NCBI GenBank assembly: GCA_035644815.1
Contig: DASQNU010000230.1
Location: 1-45,663 of the forward strand
Direction of reading: 5' to 3'
From: Brevibacillus_F sp035644815
GTDB lineage: Bacteria > Bacillota > Bacilli > Brevibacillales > Brevibacillaceae
Length of the DNA: 45,663 nt
In this document: positions 1 to 8,947 of the stretch, piece after piece
Position numbering within the stretch: position 1 is the first letter of the stretch
Layout: each line of letters opens with the position of its first letter
Program-made: the position numbers and the translations under genes
The notes under the pieces: model-generated
The model's database searches: none
Seen by the model: only the letters and a program-made list of their open reading frames with translations
What the model was told of the DNA's origin: nothing

Positions 1-4
1 TGGA

Positions 5-35
5 AAATAGCCGATCCTGGTCGATCGGCTTTTAT
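5..35 (+). terminator. Rho-independent terminator of an upstream gene
   Basis: An 8-bp perfect stem (AGCCGATC at 9-16, GATCGGCT at 23-30) with a 6-nt loop is followed by a short T run. It probably ends a plus-strand gene lying to the left of the window. Confidence 0.7.
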
Positions 36-106
36 GCATTTGAAGTTGGAACGATTTTCCGCTACGATGAGGGAGTAGGCATGAGAACCTGAAGGGAGTG
101 TCGTGA

Positions 107-1918
107 ATGAATAAAACCAAAACGCTGCCAAAAAGAAGCGAGGTTCCAAACGAATGGAAATGGAAGCTTGAAGATATTTATGCAACGGATGCCGCGTGGG
201 AGCAAGATGTGGCAAAAGTCAAGCAAATGATTGAGCAAATCAAAGCGAAGCAAGGGACGCTCGCTGAATCGGGAAAAAACCTGCTCGAAACCTTGCTATT
301 GCAAGACGAAATCACAAAAACATTGGACCGGGTGTATGTGTACGCGAGAATGCGCCGTGATGAGGACAACAGCAACAGTACATACCAAGCATTGACGGAT
401 CGGGCAAGCAGTTTGAGTACACAGGTATACAGTGCGATGTCATACATACAGCCGGAGATTCTGGCGATCCCGACGGAGGAGCTGGAAAAGCTGCAGCAGA
501 GCGAACAAGGGCTGGAGCATTATCGCCTCTTGTTGGAGGAAATTACCCGTTACAAGCCGCATACGCTCAGCGCATCTGAAGAAGCCATTATGGCACAAGT
601 AAGCGAACTCGCTTCGGCGCCAGGCAAAATTTTCGGCATGTTAAATAATGCGGACATCAAGTTTCCCATGATCACGAATGAAAAAGGGGAAGAAGTAGAG
701 CTGACCAAAGGCCGATATACGCAGTTCATGGAGAGCAAAGACCGCCGGGTCCGCAAAGAAGCGTTTGAAGCCTTATATGCTACCTATGGGAAACACCGCA
801 ACACCATTGCAGCCACCCTGGCTTCGGTCGTGAAACGTGATGTATTTTATGCAAGAACGCGCAAATATGAGTCTGCGTTAAAAGCTTCCTTGTTCGCAGA
901 CAATATCGACCAGTCCGTATACGACAATCTGATCGAAACAGTTCGCGAACATTTGCCGCTCATGCATCGCTATGTTGCACTGCGCAAAAAATTGCTTGGT
1001 CTGGATGAGCTGCACATGTACGACTTGTACGTGCCAATGGTGCAGGAAGTCGAAATGGAGATTCCGTACGAGCAAGCGGTGTCGACCATCAAAGAAGCGC
1101 TTCAGCCATTGGGCGAAGATTACGGCAAGGTGCTGGAGGAAGGCTTTACTTCCGGATGGATCGACGTCTATGAAAATGAAGGCAAAACGAGCGGCGCGTA
1201 TTCTTGGGGAGCATACACGACTCATCCATACGTATTGATGAATTACCAAGACAACGTAAACAACATGTTCACGCTGGCACATGAGATGGGGCATGCGCTG
1301 CATAGCTATTACTCCAACAAGACCCAGCCATACACCTACGCCGATTATCGCATTTTTGTAGCGGAGGTTGCTTCTACGCTGAATGAAGCGTTGTTGATGC
1401 ATCATATGCTGGAGAAGACCACGGATAAAGCAGAGCGTCTGTATTTGATCAACTATTATTTGGAGCAATTCCGCGGTACGCTTTTCAGACAGACGATGTT
1501 TGCCGAGTTTGAAAAGCTGATCCATGCCAATTCAGAGAAGGAAGTACCACTGACTGCCGATTCTTTGAGCGAATGGTATCGGGAACTGAATGTAGCGTAT
1601 CATGGAGACGAGATGATTGTAGATGAACAGATCGATTTGGAATGGGCGCGAATTCCGCACTTCTACAATAATTTCTATGTCTACAAATATGCGACAGGGT
1701 TCAGCGCAGCCACGGCACTCTCCAAGCAAATCCTGGAGGAAGGCCAACCTGCCGTAGAGCGTTATCTATCGTTCCTGAAGAGCGGTGGCTCTGATTACCC
1801 GCTTAACCTGCTGAAGAAGGCTGGAGTCGATATGACCTCGCCGCAGCCAATCCGGGATGCGCTTGCTGTATTCAAAGATCTGTTGGATGAGCTGGAAGCG
1901 CTGGTCGGTGTGAAGTAA
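107..1918 (+). CDS. pepF: Oligoendopeptidase F (M3B zinc metallopeptidase)
   Basis: A cytoplasmic zinc peptidase of 603 aa that cleaves short peptides, the usual length for PepF. The M3 signature HEMGH (His392, Glu393, His396) is intact, and a conserved Glu-rich segment about 25 residues later (EVASTLNEA) supplies the third zinc ligand. The N-terminal half is the all-helical M3B domain. There is no signal peptide. The start at 107 has a GGGAG ribosome binding site about 8 nt upstream. It stands alone between two terminators. A second, diverged M3B peptidase lies at 27999-29768. Family assignment is firm; the natural substrate cannot be read from sequence. Confidence 0.95.
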   Translation: MNKTKTLPKRSEVPNEWKWKLEDIYATDAAWEQDVAKVKQMIEQIKAKQGTLAESGKNLLETLLLQDEITKTLDRVYVYARMRRDEDNSNSTYQALTDRASSLSTQVYSAMSYIQPEILAIPTEELEKLQQSEQGLEHYRLLLEEITRYKPHTLSASEEAIMAQVSELASAPGKIFGMLNNADIKFPMITNEKGEEVELTKGRYTQFMESKDRRVRKEAFEALYATYGKHRNTIAATLASVVKRDVFYARTRKYESALKASLFADNIDQSVYDNLIETVREHLPLMHRYVALRKKLLGLDELHMYDLYVPMVQEVEMEIPYEQAVSTIKEALQPLGEDYGKVLEEGFTSGWIDVYENEGKTSGAYSWGAYTTHPYVLMNYQDNVNNMFTLAHEMGHALHSYYSNKTQPYTYADYRIFVAEVASTLNEALLMHHMLEKTTDKAERLYLINYYLEQFRGTLFRQTMFAEFEKLIHANSEKEVPLTADSLSEWYRELNVAYHGDEMIVDEQIDLEWARIPHFYNNFYVYKYATGFSAATALSKQILEEGQPAVERYLSFLKSGGSDYPLNLLKKAGVDMTSPQPIRDALAVFKDLLDELEALVGVK

Positions 1919-1935
1919 CGAAATAAACGCTTTGC

Positions 1936-1963
1936 AAGCTGTCGATACGTCGACAGCTTTTTT
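1936..1963 (+). terminator. Terminator of pepF
   Basis: A 10-bp perfect stem (1936-1945 with 1950-1959), a TACG tetraloop and a run of six T lie 17 nt after the pepF stop codon. Confidence 0.92.
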
Positions 1964-2030
1964 ACGTGAAGGAATGTGCACAGTGTAACGGGGCTGTGGT
2001 TGGAGAGCATCGTTCATTCAAGCTTTTTTT

Positions 2031-2275
2031 TATGCAAATGTCTCGTGAGGAAGGGAAGAGAGGGACGGGCGGAGTCTTTGTCACACCAACTGAGGTGGAG
2101 CTTGCAAAAACGGTACACGTTTGTCGTGCAACCTCGACGGTTGAATATGCTTCGTTGAAACTTTTGCACGACGTACCGTTTTTGCAAGCAGAACCGGACA
2201 GTTTCCCCCCTTGCGGGTGTGGCAAGAACGCAGCCCCGCCCACTCTTCCCTTCCCCCCACCACCATGTTTGCACA
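2031..2275. repeat. 245-bp imperfect inverted repeat (giant hairpin), function unknown
   Basis: The gene-free stretch 1964-2385 is dominated by one nested inverted repeat. The innermost arms are perfect: 17 bp at 2100-2116 with 2173-2189, continuing after a 6-nt bulge with 9 bp at 2123-2131 and 2164-2172. Outer arms also pair: 2049-2060 with 2243-2254 (12 bp perfect), 2075-2087 with 2216-2227 (with G-U and one bulge), and TGCAAA at 2033-2038 with TTTGCA at 2268-2273. Short reading frames across it have no recognisable protein. It could be a MITE-like relic or a structured RNA; no target duplication or promoter is clear. Confidence 0.75.
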
Positions 2276-2385
2276 ACCCTTAGCGTAGCCAGTTCTTTAT
2301 TTGTCTTTACGCTCACCCAGATCAAGGGCTGAATCGGTTCGTTTTGGGAAGACTATCCATATAGCCCCTTGGATGGAGGAGTAGT

Positions 2386-3513
2386 ATGGAGGAACAAAAG
2401 ACTAGCGACCCAGAAGTGTATTTCGCAATGGCCCTCATCCTGACAGCTGGCCTGTTCACCATTTATGTGGCTACACAGGATCACCTGCAGACGTTGGTAT
2501 GGAAGCAATTGACCTGGGCCGTTGTAGGATTGGGGTGCTTCTTACTGCTTCGTAATGTTGACTATCGATACTACGCCCAGCATGCGCTTCACTTGTATGG
2601 AGCAGGCATCCTCTTGCTGTTGTCTGTCTTCGTCATCGGGAAAAAGGTGAATGGCGCGATCAGCTGGATTGACTTAGGCCCGCTAAATATACAGCCTTCT
2701 GAACTTACGAGAATTACGACATTGATCATGCTGGCTCGATTGTACGAGTGGAACCAAGGGATCTTTCACAAGCAGGAGGAGATTGCGAAAGCATTGCTCT
2801 TCGTCTTGCTTCCGACCGGACTCGTCTTGCTTCAGCCGGATCTAGGAATGGCGTTGATATATCTTGCCTTGCTAGGGGCTTTTTTTGTGATGAGCAAAAT
2901 CCCTCATTCAGTTTACATAAGTATTGTTATGGTTGCTATATTCTTCGCTGCCTTTCTTTACGGGCTGTATAGCTATTCTCCTTCTCTCTTTTTTCAAGTG
3001 GTGCGGCCGCATCAATTTGAGCGTCTGCTGTCTTTTCTGGATCCCGAGTCTGACCCATTGGGAAGCGGGTACCAATACATACAAGCACGAAAGCTGGTCG
3101 GTAGTGGCCAATTGGGCGGAATGACGAATGTATGGGCACTTTCGAGCGGGGGTTCCAAGCTTCCTGAGCAGCATACCGATTTTATTTTCGCTGTCGTTGC
3201 GCAGCACTGGGGCTTTTTAGGTGGAAGCATTCTGCTTCTGCTCTATTTCTTTCTGTTTTTCCGTTTGGTTGCCTGGGCAATGCGAACTCCCGATCTTTTC
3301 GCAGCTTTCTTCATCAGTGGGATGGTAACGATGTGGGCTTTTCAGGTGTTTGTGAACATTGGAATGAACATCGGGCTCTCACCGATTACGGGACTTACCT
3401 TGCCGTTCATCAGCTATGGCGGCAGCTCCTTGATCTCTAACCTCATTGCCTTTGCCATGATCGTCAGCATGCGCCAGCCATCGCCATCCTGGAAGCTTAG
3501 CCAGCTCGAGTAG
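2386..3513 (+). CDS. SEDS family protein (RodA/FtsW/SpoVE-like)
   Basis: A polytopic membrane protein of 375 aa with about ten hydrophobic segments. SEDS proteins are peptidoglycan glycan-strand polymerases that work with a class B PBP. Family hallmarks are visible: WIDLGPLNIQPSE (about 94-106), QPDLG (about 150), the extracytoplasmic HTDFIFAVVAQHWGF segment, and LPFISYGGSS near the C-terminus. The sequence leans to RodA (HTDFIFA) more than FtsW. The start has a GGAGG site about 7 nt upstream. No PBP or division gene is adjacent, so it is an orphan SEDS member and may be a sporulation-specific or accessory paralogue; the exact subfamily is not decidable here. Confidence 0.88.
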   Translation: MEEQKTSDPEVYFAMALILTAGLFTIYVATQDHLQTLVWKQLTWAVVGLGCFLLLRNVDYRYYAQHALHLYGAGILLLLSVFVIGKKVNGAISWIDLGPLNIQPSELTRITTLIMLARLYEWNQGIFHKQEEIAKALLFVLLPTGLVLLQPDLGMALIYLALLGAFFVMSKIPHSVYISIVMVAIFFAAFLYGLYSYSPSLFFQVVRPHQFERLLSFLDPESDPLGSGYQYIQARKLVGSGQLGGMTNVWALSSGGSKLPEQHTDFIFAVVAQHWGFLGGSILLLLYFFLFFRLVAWAMRTPDLFAAFFISGMVTMWAFQVFVNIGMNIGLSPITGLTLPFISYGGSSLISNLIAFAMIVSMRQPSPSWKLSQLE

Positions 3514-3634
3514 GGGGCTTCATTTCTCATCTCCGCCTTAAGGAGGAGGAAAGTTCGTTCTGCTGACGGTTAAGAAGGAACGGAAAAACTGGCAAACTAA
3601 GGAAGGAAATCATTCGTATCGAGTTGGAGGAATC

Positions 3635-4858
3635 ATGGTGAGAAAACGTGTAGTGGTGGCCATGGCAGCTGTACTGCTGACAGCTTCGGGATGTGGCGGA
3701 AACACACCTGCGGAGGTAAAACCGGAAACAAAGGCAAAAGTGGTGGAAGTGTATACGGTCGGCAAGAATGCCCAAGGGGTTGCTTTGACAGCAACCGGCT
3801 TGGTGGAGGCGAAACGAGATACGCAGCTCGCGTTCGGAACGTCTGGTAAAATTGCGCAGGTGTTGGTGAAAAAAGGGGATTTGGTCACCCAGGGGAAAGT
3901 TCTCGCATCGTTGGACGGAAGTTATTATCAGAGTGCAATGACTGCAGCAGCCGGACAGGTACAAGAAGCGGCAGCCCGGAAAAGAAAGACCATCAAAGGT
4001 GCTGATGCGGAACAAATCGCGCAGCAGCGCTTGGATGTGGAAAGTGCGAATCAGCGTTACGAAAAGGCGATTCAAGATTACCAGCAAGGGGAGAGGCTCT
4101 TTGCAGGAGGTGCGATCTCACAAAGCGAGCTGGACAAATTAAAACTGGAAAAGCAGCAGGCAGAAATCACGGCGAAAAATGAAAAAATCGCTTTGGATGA
4201 TTTACTGAAAGGAGCAGATGCAGAAGACGTCATCGCGGTAGATGCCTCCTTGAAGCAGGCCACGAGCGAGGTGCAGAGAGCAAGACAAACGCTGCAGGAT
4301 TCGCAGATCATAGCTCCATTCACAGGTACGGTAGTCGAGGTGACGCAGCAAGCGGGAGAGCTTTCCGGTCCTAGCCAATCCTTGATTCATCTCGTTGATT
4401 TATCCGAGATTAAGGTGGCGATCGATGTAACGAATGATCAAATTGATCAGTATGCGCTAGGAGCTAGTGTGGCGGTCTCCAAGGAAGGGCAGAAAAAGTC
4501 AAACGGCAAAGTCACATATATTTCCCCAGTGATTGACAAGGAAACGGGAAAATACCGTGTGGAGATAACAGTCGCGAATCCGGATCAATCCTGGCGGGGA
4601 GGTATGGTGGCCACAGTAGAGGTGCCTCGCAAAGTTGCGGGAGTGATCGTGCCGTTAGAAAGTGTGGGTATCAGCCAAACCCAACGGTATGTGATGGCTG
4701 TTGAGAGCGGTGTCGTCAAGAAAAGAGAAGTAAAGACGGGTCAAATCATTGGTGATTTTATTGAAGTCGTGGAAGGCGTAAAGCCTGGCGAACAGCTCCT
4801 CCGTACGGGTATTACGTACTTTGTTGACGGAGAAAAAGTGGTAGCGAAAGGAGAATAA
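3635..4858 (+). CDS. RND efflux periplasmic adaptor (HlyD-type lipoprotein)
   Basis: Membrane fusion protein of 407 aa that pairs with the RND pump starting 6 nt after its stop. An N-terminal signal ends in the lipobox LTASGC, so Cys20 is probably lipidated and anchors the protein to the outer face of the membrane. In order: split lipoyl (biotinyl-like) domain beginning near residue 55 (LAFGTSGKIAQVLVKKGDLV), a charged alpha-helical hairpin about 95-215, the second lipoyl half (IIAPFTGTVVEV), then beta-barrel and membrane-proximal domains. A GGAGG site precedes the start. Substrate is unknown. Confidence 0.92.
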   Translation: MVRKRVVVAMAAVLLTASGCGGNTPAEVKPETKAKVVEVYTVGKNAQGVALTATGLVEAKRDTQLAFGTSGKIAQVLVKKGDLVTQGKVLASLDGSYYQSAMTAAAGQVQEAAARKRKTIKGADAEQIAQQRLDVESANQRYEKAIQDYQQGERLFAGGAISQSELDKLKLEKQQAEITAKNEKIALDDLLKGADAEDVIAVDASLKQATSEVQRARQTLQDSQIIAPFTGTVVEVTQQAGELSGPSQSLIHLVDLSEIKVAIDVTNDQIDQYALGASVAVSKEGQKKSNGKVTYISPVIDKETGKYRVEITVANPDQSWRGGMVATVEVPRKVAGVIVPLESVGISQTQRYVMAVESGVVKKREVKTGQIIGDFIEVVEGVKPGEQLLRTGITYFVDGEKVVAKGE

Positions 4859-4864
4859 TCAGGC

Positions 4865-7800
4865 ATGGAAAAGATCATTCTCTTTTTGCTAAAAAGAAAA
4901 TTAATTGTTTTTCTCTGTACGTTTTTGATTGCCATTGTGGGGCTTGGCTCGGTATTCAGCTTTAATGTGGCGCTAGTGCCGAAAGCGAATATTCCCAGTA
5001 TCAATGTAAGTATTTCCGGTGGTTCACTGCCTCCTGAGGAGATGGAAGATAAAGTCACCGATGAGGTGGAAAAAGAGATTAAGTCACTGGCGGGCGTGAA
5101 GGACTTTTCTTCGTCGACTGGCACCGGTTTTACCCGCATCAATATCAATGCGAATGAAAATGAAGGCGAAACCGTCAAGCAAGAAGTGCAGAACATTGTC
5201 AATCGCCTGCGTAACGACTTCCCAGAAGGGGTAGACAACATCACGATTACCCAGAGCAACCTGGGGAATGAAGAGCTGATCGATTATGCCTTGGTGGGTG
5301 CAGATCCCCAAGCGATGCTGAGCATTGCCAAGAAAACGATCAAGGATCGGCTTGAGTCTGTACCGGGTGTCAAAAAAGCAGAGGTATACGACAGCACGTT
5401 TCAAGATAAAATCGCGATTACGCTGCGCCCAGACAGATTGTCGGCCTATCAGCTTACTCCGACGGATGTCATCGAGCAGCTGCAGGTAAGCAATTGGAAG
5501 CAAGCGGTCGGTACCCTGGAAAACACAGGCTTCGATACGGTCATCATGATTGATCATACGTTCCAAACGGTGCAGGAAATCAGCGATGTGTCCATAGAGA
5601 CGGGACAGGGAAGCGTCCCCCTTTCACAATTGGCGGTCATTGAAGACCTGCGGGGGACGATTAAAGATGCTGTTTCCTTGACAGATGGAAAACCCTACGT
5701 GCATATCAGCGTCAAAAAAGCGGATGGAGCAGATTTGATCACGACCCAGGAGGCCGTAGAACAGGTCGTATCTGAAATCAATGCCGAATCCGGCGGAAAG
5801 TATGAAATGAAAGTCATTTTTGAAGCCGTGTCCTTTATCAAGCATGCGGTATCCAATCTGAGCCGAGATGTGGCAATCGGTGGCATCCTGGCTGTGATCA
5901 TCCTGCTCGTGTTCCTGCGCAACTGGCGAGTCACGCTGGTGATTGCCACAACCTTGCCGCTTTCCGCACTGATGACCTTTATCGCGATGAAAATGGGCGG
6001 ATATGGCATTGATTTGGTGACGCTGATCTCGCTCAGTTTATCGGTGGGTCTGATTGTCGATGCAGCCATTGTGGTGCTGGAAAGCATTTATCATTTGCGG
6101 GAAAAAGGAGAGCCGTTGACGAGTGCGATTGTGAAGGGGACTCGCGAAGTATTGACCCCGGTGATCGCTTCGCAGCTGACCTTGGTCATCGTATTTTTGC
6201 CGCTCGTGTTTGCGGATTTTGAAGATTGGTTAAAGCCGATTTTCAATACGATTGCCTTTACGGTTACCTCTACCATCGTGGCTTCGACTATCGCAGCGAT
6301 CTTTTTTGTCCCTGTATTTGCGGATCGTTTCCTACGCAATGACAAGAACATCAAGCTGGAAGGCGATCAGCCTGCGAAAGAACATGCGATCGTAAAAGCA
6401 TTCAACGGCGTATTGCGAGTAGCGCTTCGCCATCGGATCAAGACAATTGCAGTTGCAGCAGCTTTGTTCATCGGCGTCATGTTCCTTGCGCCTTTTATAA
6501 AAATGGGGCAAGGCTTGAATCCGAACGAAAATCTCGTGTATGCACAAATCTTCCTGCCAGAAGGTACACCTCTGACTGCGACACAGGAAGCAGGCGTCTT
6601 GGCTGAAAAATCACTGCGGGAAGTTCCAGAAGTTTTAGATGTGTTCTTCTTTGCGGAAAAGGATGAAGCGGAGATCTATGTCACCTTGGTTGGAAAAACG
6701 AAGCGTGAGCGTGACAAAGAAGCGCTGGAAAAAGATATTCATGATCGCTTGACTTCGATTGAAGGGATCGAGCGAATCACGATGTCATTTGGCGGTGCGG
6801 GGGAAGGAGCCCCAATCAAGCTGGACGTGATCGGCGAGGATTTGGAAACAACACGCCAGATCACGAATGATGTGGAAGCGATGTTGAAAACGATCCCTGG
6901 CGTCACCAATGTGCGCAATGACTTTGCCCGCGGCAGTGAGAAAATGACCCTCATTCCGAAGCAGGATGCGCTGGCAAGGCTGCAGGTCGATCATCGTTCC
7001 ATGCTGCGTCAGATCAACGGCATGATTGGTGAGCAGCAGATTACCACAATGACCCAGGATGGGTTAGAAGTGGACGTGATCGCTCGCTATCCAGAAAATT
7101 GGTTGAAGCATCCCGATCAATTGCGTCAAGTGATGATCAAGGCAGAAACAGGTGCGTTGGTTCCATTGTCTGAATTAGTCGACTGGAAATATAGCAAATC
7201 CCCGATCACGTTGCGTCACGATGACGGAGAGCGACTCGTTACTGTATCCGCTGAAATGCTCGGAACGGATCTGGGAACGGTTGGCAGACAGATTGAAGAA
7301 AAACTGACTGACCTTGCCGTTCCTGCCGGTTATAAAGTCGAGATTGCTGGAAAGCTGAAGGAACAAAGCTCGAATATGACCCAAGGATTGTTTGTGTTCA
7401 TGGGAGTGCTGGGGCTGATTTATGTCATCATGGTGGCGCAATTTGGCCGTATGTCCCAGCCGTTGATCATCATGTTTACCATTCCGATGGCTCTAGTGGG
7501 CGTCGTCATCGGCTTTGTGCTCACACAGCGCATTTTCGGTGAAATGGCGATGATTGGAATTATTATGCTGGTCGGGATTGTCGTTTCGAATGCGATCCTA
7601 CTCATTGACCGGATCAATCTGCTGCGTTCGCGCGGCATGGATCTGCCGGAGGCGATTATCCAAGGTACACGAGATCGTGTCCGCCCGGTTATCATGACCA
7701 AAGTAACTGCGATATTGGGCATGTTGCCTATGGGCTTGGCGATGGCAGAAGGCTCCGACATGGAAGCGCCGCTTGCCACAGGGGTCATTTCCGGATTAAT

Positions 7801-7951
7801 CTTCCACACCATTGTCACCTTGGTGTTGGTGCCTGTGCTGTACTCGCTATTCGAAAGCTTCCATTCATGGCGCTCTCGTAGAAAAGAAGCACGCCGACAA
7901 CGAAAACAGCAAAGAATGGCGGCCAAAGCTAATTTGGCTACAACTGAATAA
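4865..7951 (+). CDS. RND family efflux pump (AcrB/SwrC-like)
   Basis: A 1028-aa inner-membrane proton-driven exporter with the duplicated RND layout: one N-terminal TM helix, a large extracytoplasmic porter domain, six TMs, a second loop and a final set of TMs. Its ribosome binding site (AAAGGAG) lies inside the end of the adaptor gene, so the two are translationally linked. In TM4 the usual Asp-Asp pair is replaced by Asp399-Ala400 (GLIVDAAIVV), and the TM10 lysine of AcrB is Ser (VVSNAILL). The basic C-terminal tail is lysine/arginine rich. Closest functional parallel is Bacillus SwrC; substrate is unknown. Confidence 0.93.
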   Translation: MEKIILFLLKRKLIVFLCTFLIAIVGLGSVFSFNVALVPKANIPSINVSISGGSLPPEEMEDKVTDEVEKEIKSLAGVKDFSSSTGTGFTRININANENEGETVKQEVQNIVNRLRNDFPEGVDNITITQSNLGNEELIDYALVGADPQAMLSIAKKTIKDRLESVPGVKKAEVYDSTFQDKIAITLRPDRLSAYQLTPTDVIEQLQVSNWKQAVGTLENTGFDTVIMIDHTFQTVQEISDVSIETGQGSVPLSQLAVIEDLRGTIKDAVSLTDGKPYVHISVKKADGADLITTQEAVEQVVSEINAESGGKYEMKVIFEAVSFIKHAVSNLSRDVAIGGILAVIILLVFLRNWRVTLVIATTLPLSALMTFIAMKMGGYGIDLVTLISLSLSVGLIVDAAIVVLESIYHLREKGEPLTSAIVKGTREVLTPVIASQLTLVIVFLPLVFADFEDWLKPIFNTIAFTVTSTIVASTIAAIFFVPVFADRFLRNDKNIKLEGDQPAKEHAIVKAFNGVLRVALRHRIKTIAVAAALFIGVMFLAPFIKMGQGLNPNENLVYAQIFLPEGTPLTATQEAGVLAEKSLREVPEVLDVFFFAEKDEAEIYVTLVGKTKRERDKEALEKDIHDRLTSIEGIERITMSFGGAGEGAPIKLDVIGEDLETTRQITNDVEAMLKTIPGVTNVRNDFARGSEKMTLIPKQDALARLQVDHRSMLRQINGMIGEQQITTMTQDGLEVDVIARYPENWLKHPDQLRQVMIKAETGALVPLSELVDWKYSKSPITLRHDDGERLVTVSAEMLGTDLGTVGRQIEEKLTDLAVPAGYKVEIAGKLKEQSSNMTQGLFVFMGVLGLIYVIMVAQFGRMSQPLIIMFTIPMALVGVVIGFVLTQRIFGEMAMIGIIMLVGIVVSNAILLIDRINLLRSRGMDLPEAIIQGTRDRVRPVIMTKVTAILGMLPMGLAMAEGSDMEAPLATGVISGLIFHTIVTLVLVPVLYSLFESFHSWRSRRKEARRQRKQQRMAAKANLATTE

Positions 7952-7960
7952 GCCAATTGG

Positions 7961-7991
7961 AAAAGACGTGGAACTGGTGTCCACGTTTTTT
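7961..7991 (+). terminator. Terminator of the RND operon
   Basis: Stem ACGTGGA (7966-7972) with TCCACGT (7980-7986), 7-nt loop, then six T. An A-run before the stem can extend it by pairing with the T tract. Confidence 0.9.
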
Positions 7992-8112
7992 CTTTGGCAT
8001 CAAGCGATTCGCTCAAGGAAACGGCAAAGACTTGGCGCAACGCCATTTCGTAAGGTAGAATGGAGAGCAGACAGACTATATGAAAACATTTCCATCGAGG
8101 GAGGAGTTACAT

Positions 8113-8901
8113 ATGGATTTACAGCTGACGGGACGTACTGCAATCGTACTAGCATCAACCAAAGGGTTAGGAAAGGCAACTGCGTTTTCTCTTGGAAAAG
8201 AGGGAGCCAATGTTGTGATTTCGGGCCGTGATGAGGGGACCTTACAGACAGTTGCTGCGGAGTTCAAGCAGGAAATCGGCAGAGAACCGCTGACCGTTGT
8301 GACAGATGTGACGAAACCAGGGGATATTGAACGCCTTGTCCAAATTACTGTAGAGAATTATAGATCGGTCGATATCCTGATTACCAATGCTGGTGGTCCA
8401 CCCGCGGGAACATTCGAGCAAATGTCCGATGATCATTGGCAGCAAGCCTTTGAACTGAACCTGCTCAGCGTGATTCGTTCGATCCGTGCCGTACTCCCGT
8501 ATATGCGTGAACAACGTTTCGGACGAATTGTAAATTTTGCTTCTTCCTCGTTTAAACAACCGATCGAAAATCTGATTTTGTCCAACACCTTCCGGACTGG
8601 TATCGTTGGATTGGCAAAAACACTCGCGTCAGAACTTGGTCCGGATGGCATTTTGATCAATACGGTTGGCCCCGGTCGGATCGGAACGGATCGTCTTGCC
8701 TATCTCGACTCCGTAAGGGCAGAGAAGTCTGGTCAGACGGTAGAGGCGATCCGCCAACAGATTGAAGCCACAATTCCGGTAGGCAGATACGGAGAACCGG
8801 ATGAGTTTGCACGTGTCATCACATTCCTTGCCTCTCCAGCAAATAGCTACGTTACAGGACAATCCATCCTGGTTGATGGCGGAATGGTAAAAGCAATTTA
8901 G
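8113..8901 (+). CDS. Short-chain dehydrogenase/reductase with altered active site
   Basis: A 262-aa Rossmann-fold oxidoreductase, annotated in many genomes as a FabG-like reductase. The start at 8113 is preferred over the in-frame ATG at 8080 because a GGGAGGAG site lies about 7 nt before it. The cofactor loop (ASTKGLGKA, residues 14-22) and the NAGG motif are present. The catalytic Tyr-x3-Lys is absent: at the aligned place the sequence is SNTFRTG (157-163), giving Ser and Arg. Atypical SDRs with an SN..R pattern at this position are known, so this is probably a subfamily trait, not decay. The C-terminal VDGGM motif is normal. The 46-nt gap to yajQ has no terminator. Confidence 0.85.
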   Translation: MDLQLTGRTAIVLASTKGLGKATAFSLGKEGANVVISGRDEGTLQTVAAEFKQEIGREPLTVVTDVTKPGDIERLVQITVENYRSVDILITNAGGPPAGTFEQMSDDHWQQAFELNLLSVIRSIRAVLPYMREQRFGRIVNFASSSFKQPIENLILSNTFRTGIVGLAKTLASELGPDGILINTVGPGRIGTDRLAYLDSVRAEKSGQTVEAIRQQIEATIPVGRYGEPDEFARVITFLASPANSYVTGQSILVDGGMVKAI

Positions 8902-8947
8902 GCTATTACGCACTTCCATACCAATAATCTCAGAAAGGAATGGTTAC

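Noticed and set aside
878..1525. 215-codon minus-strand ORF inside pepF
   Set aside because: Antisense shadow of a well-conserved gene; no start signal or domain.
2031..2275. SRP RNA or 6S RNA as identity of the giant hairpin
   Set aside because: The conserved SRP helix-8 sequence is not present, and the asymmetric internal loops do not clearly match the 6S central bubble; needs a covariance-model search.
1966..2283. 105-codon plus-strand ORF and overlapping minus-strand ORFs at 1962-2325
   Set aside because: They lie inside the giant inverted repeat, have no ribosome binding site, odd composition and no recognisable domain; open frames on both strands follow from the symmetry.
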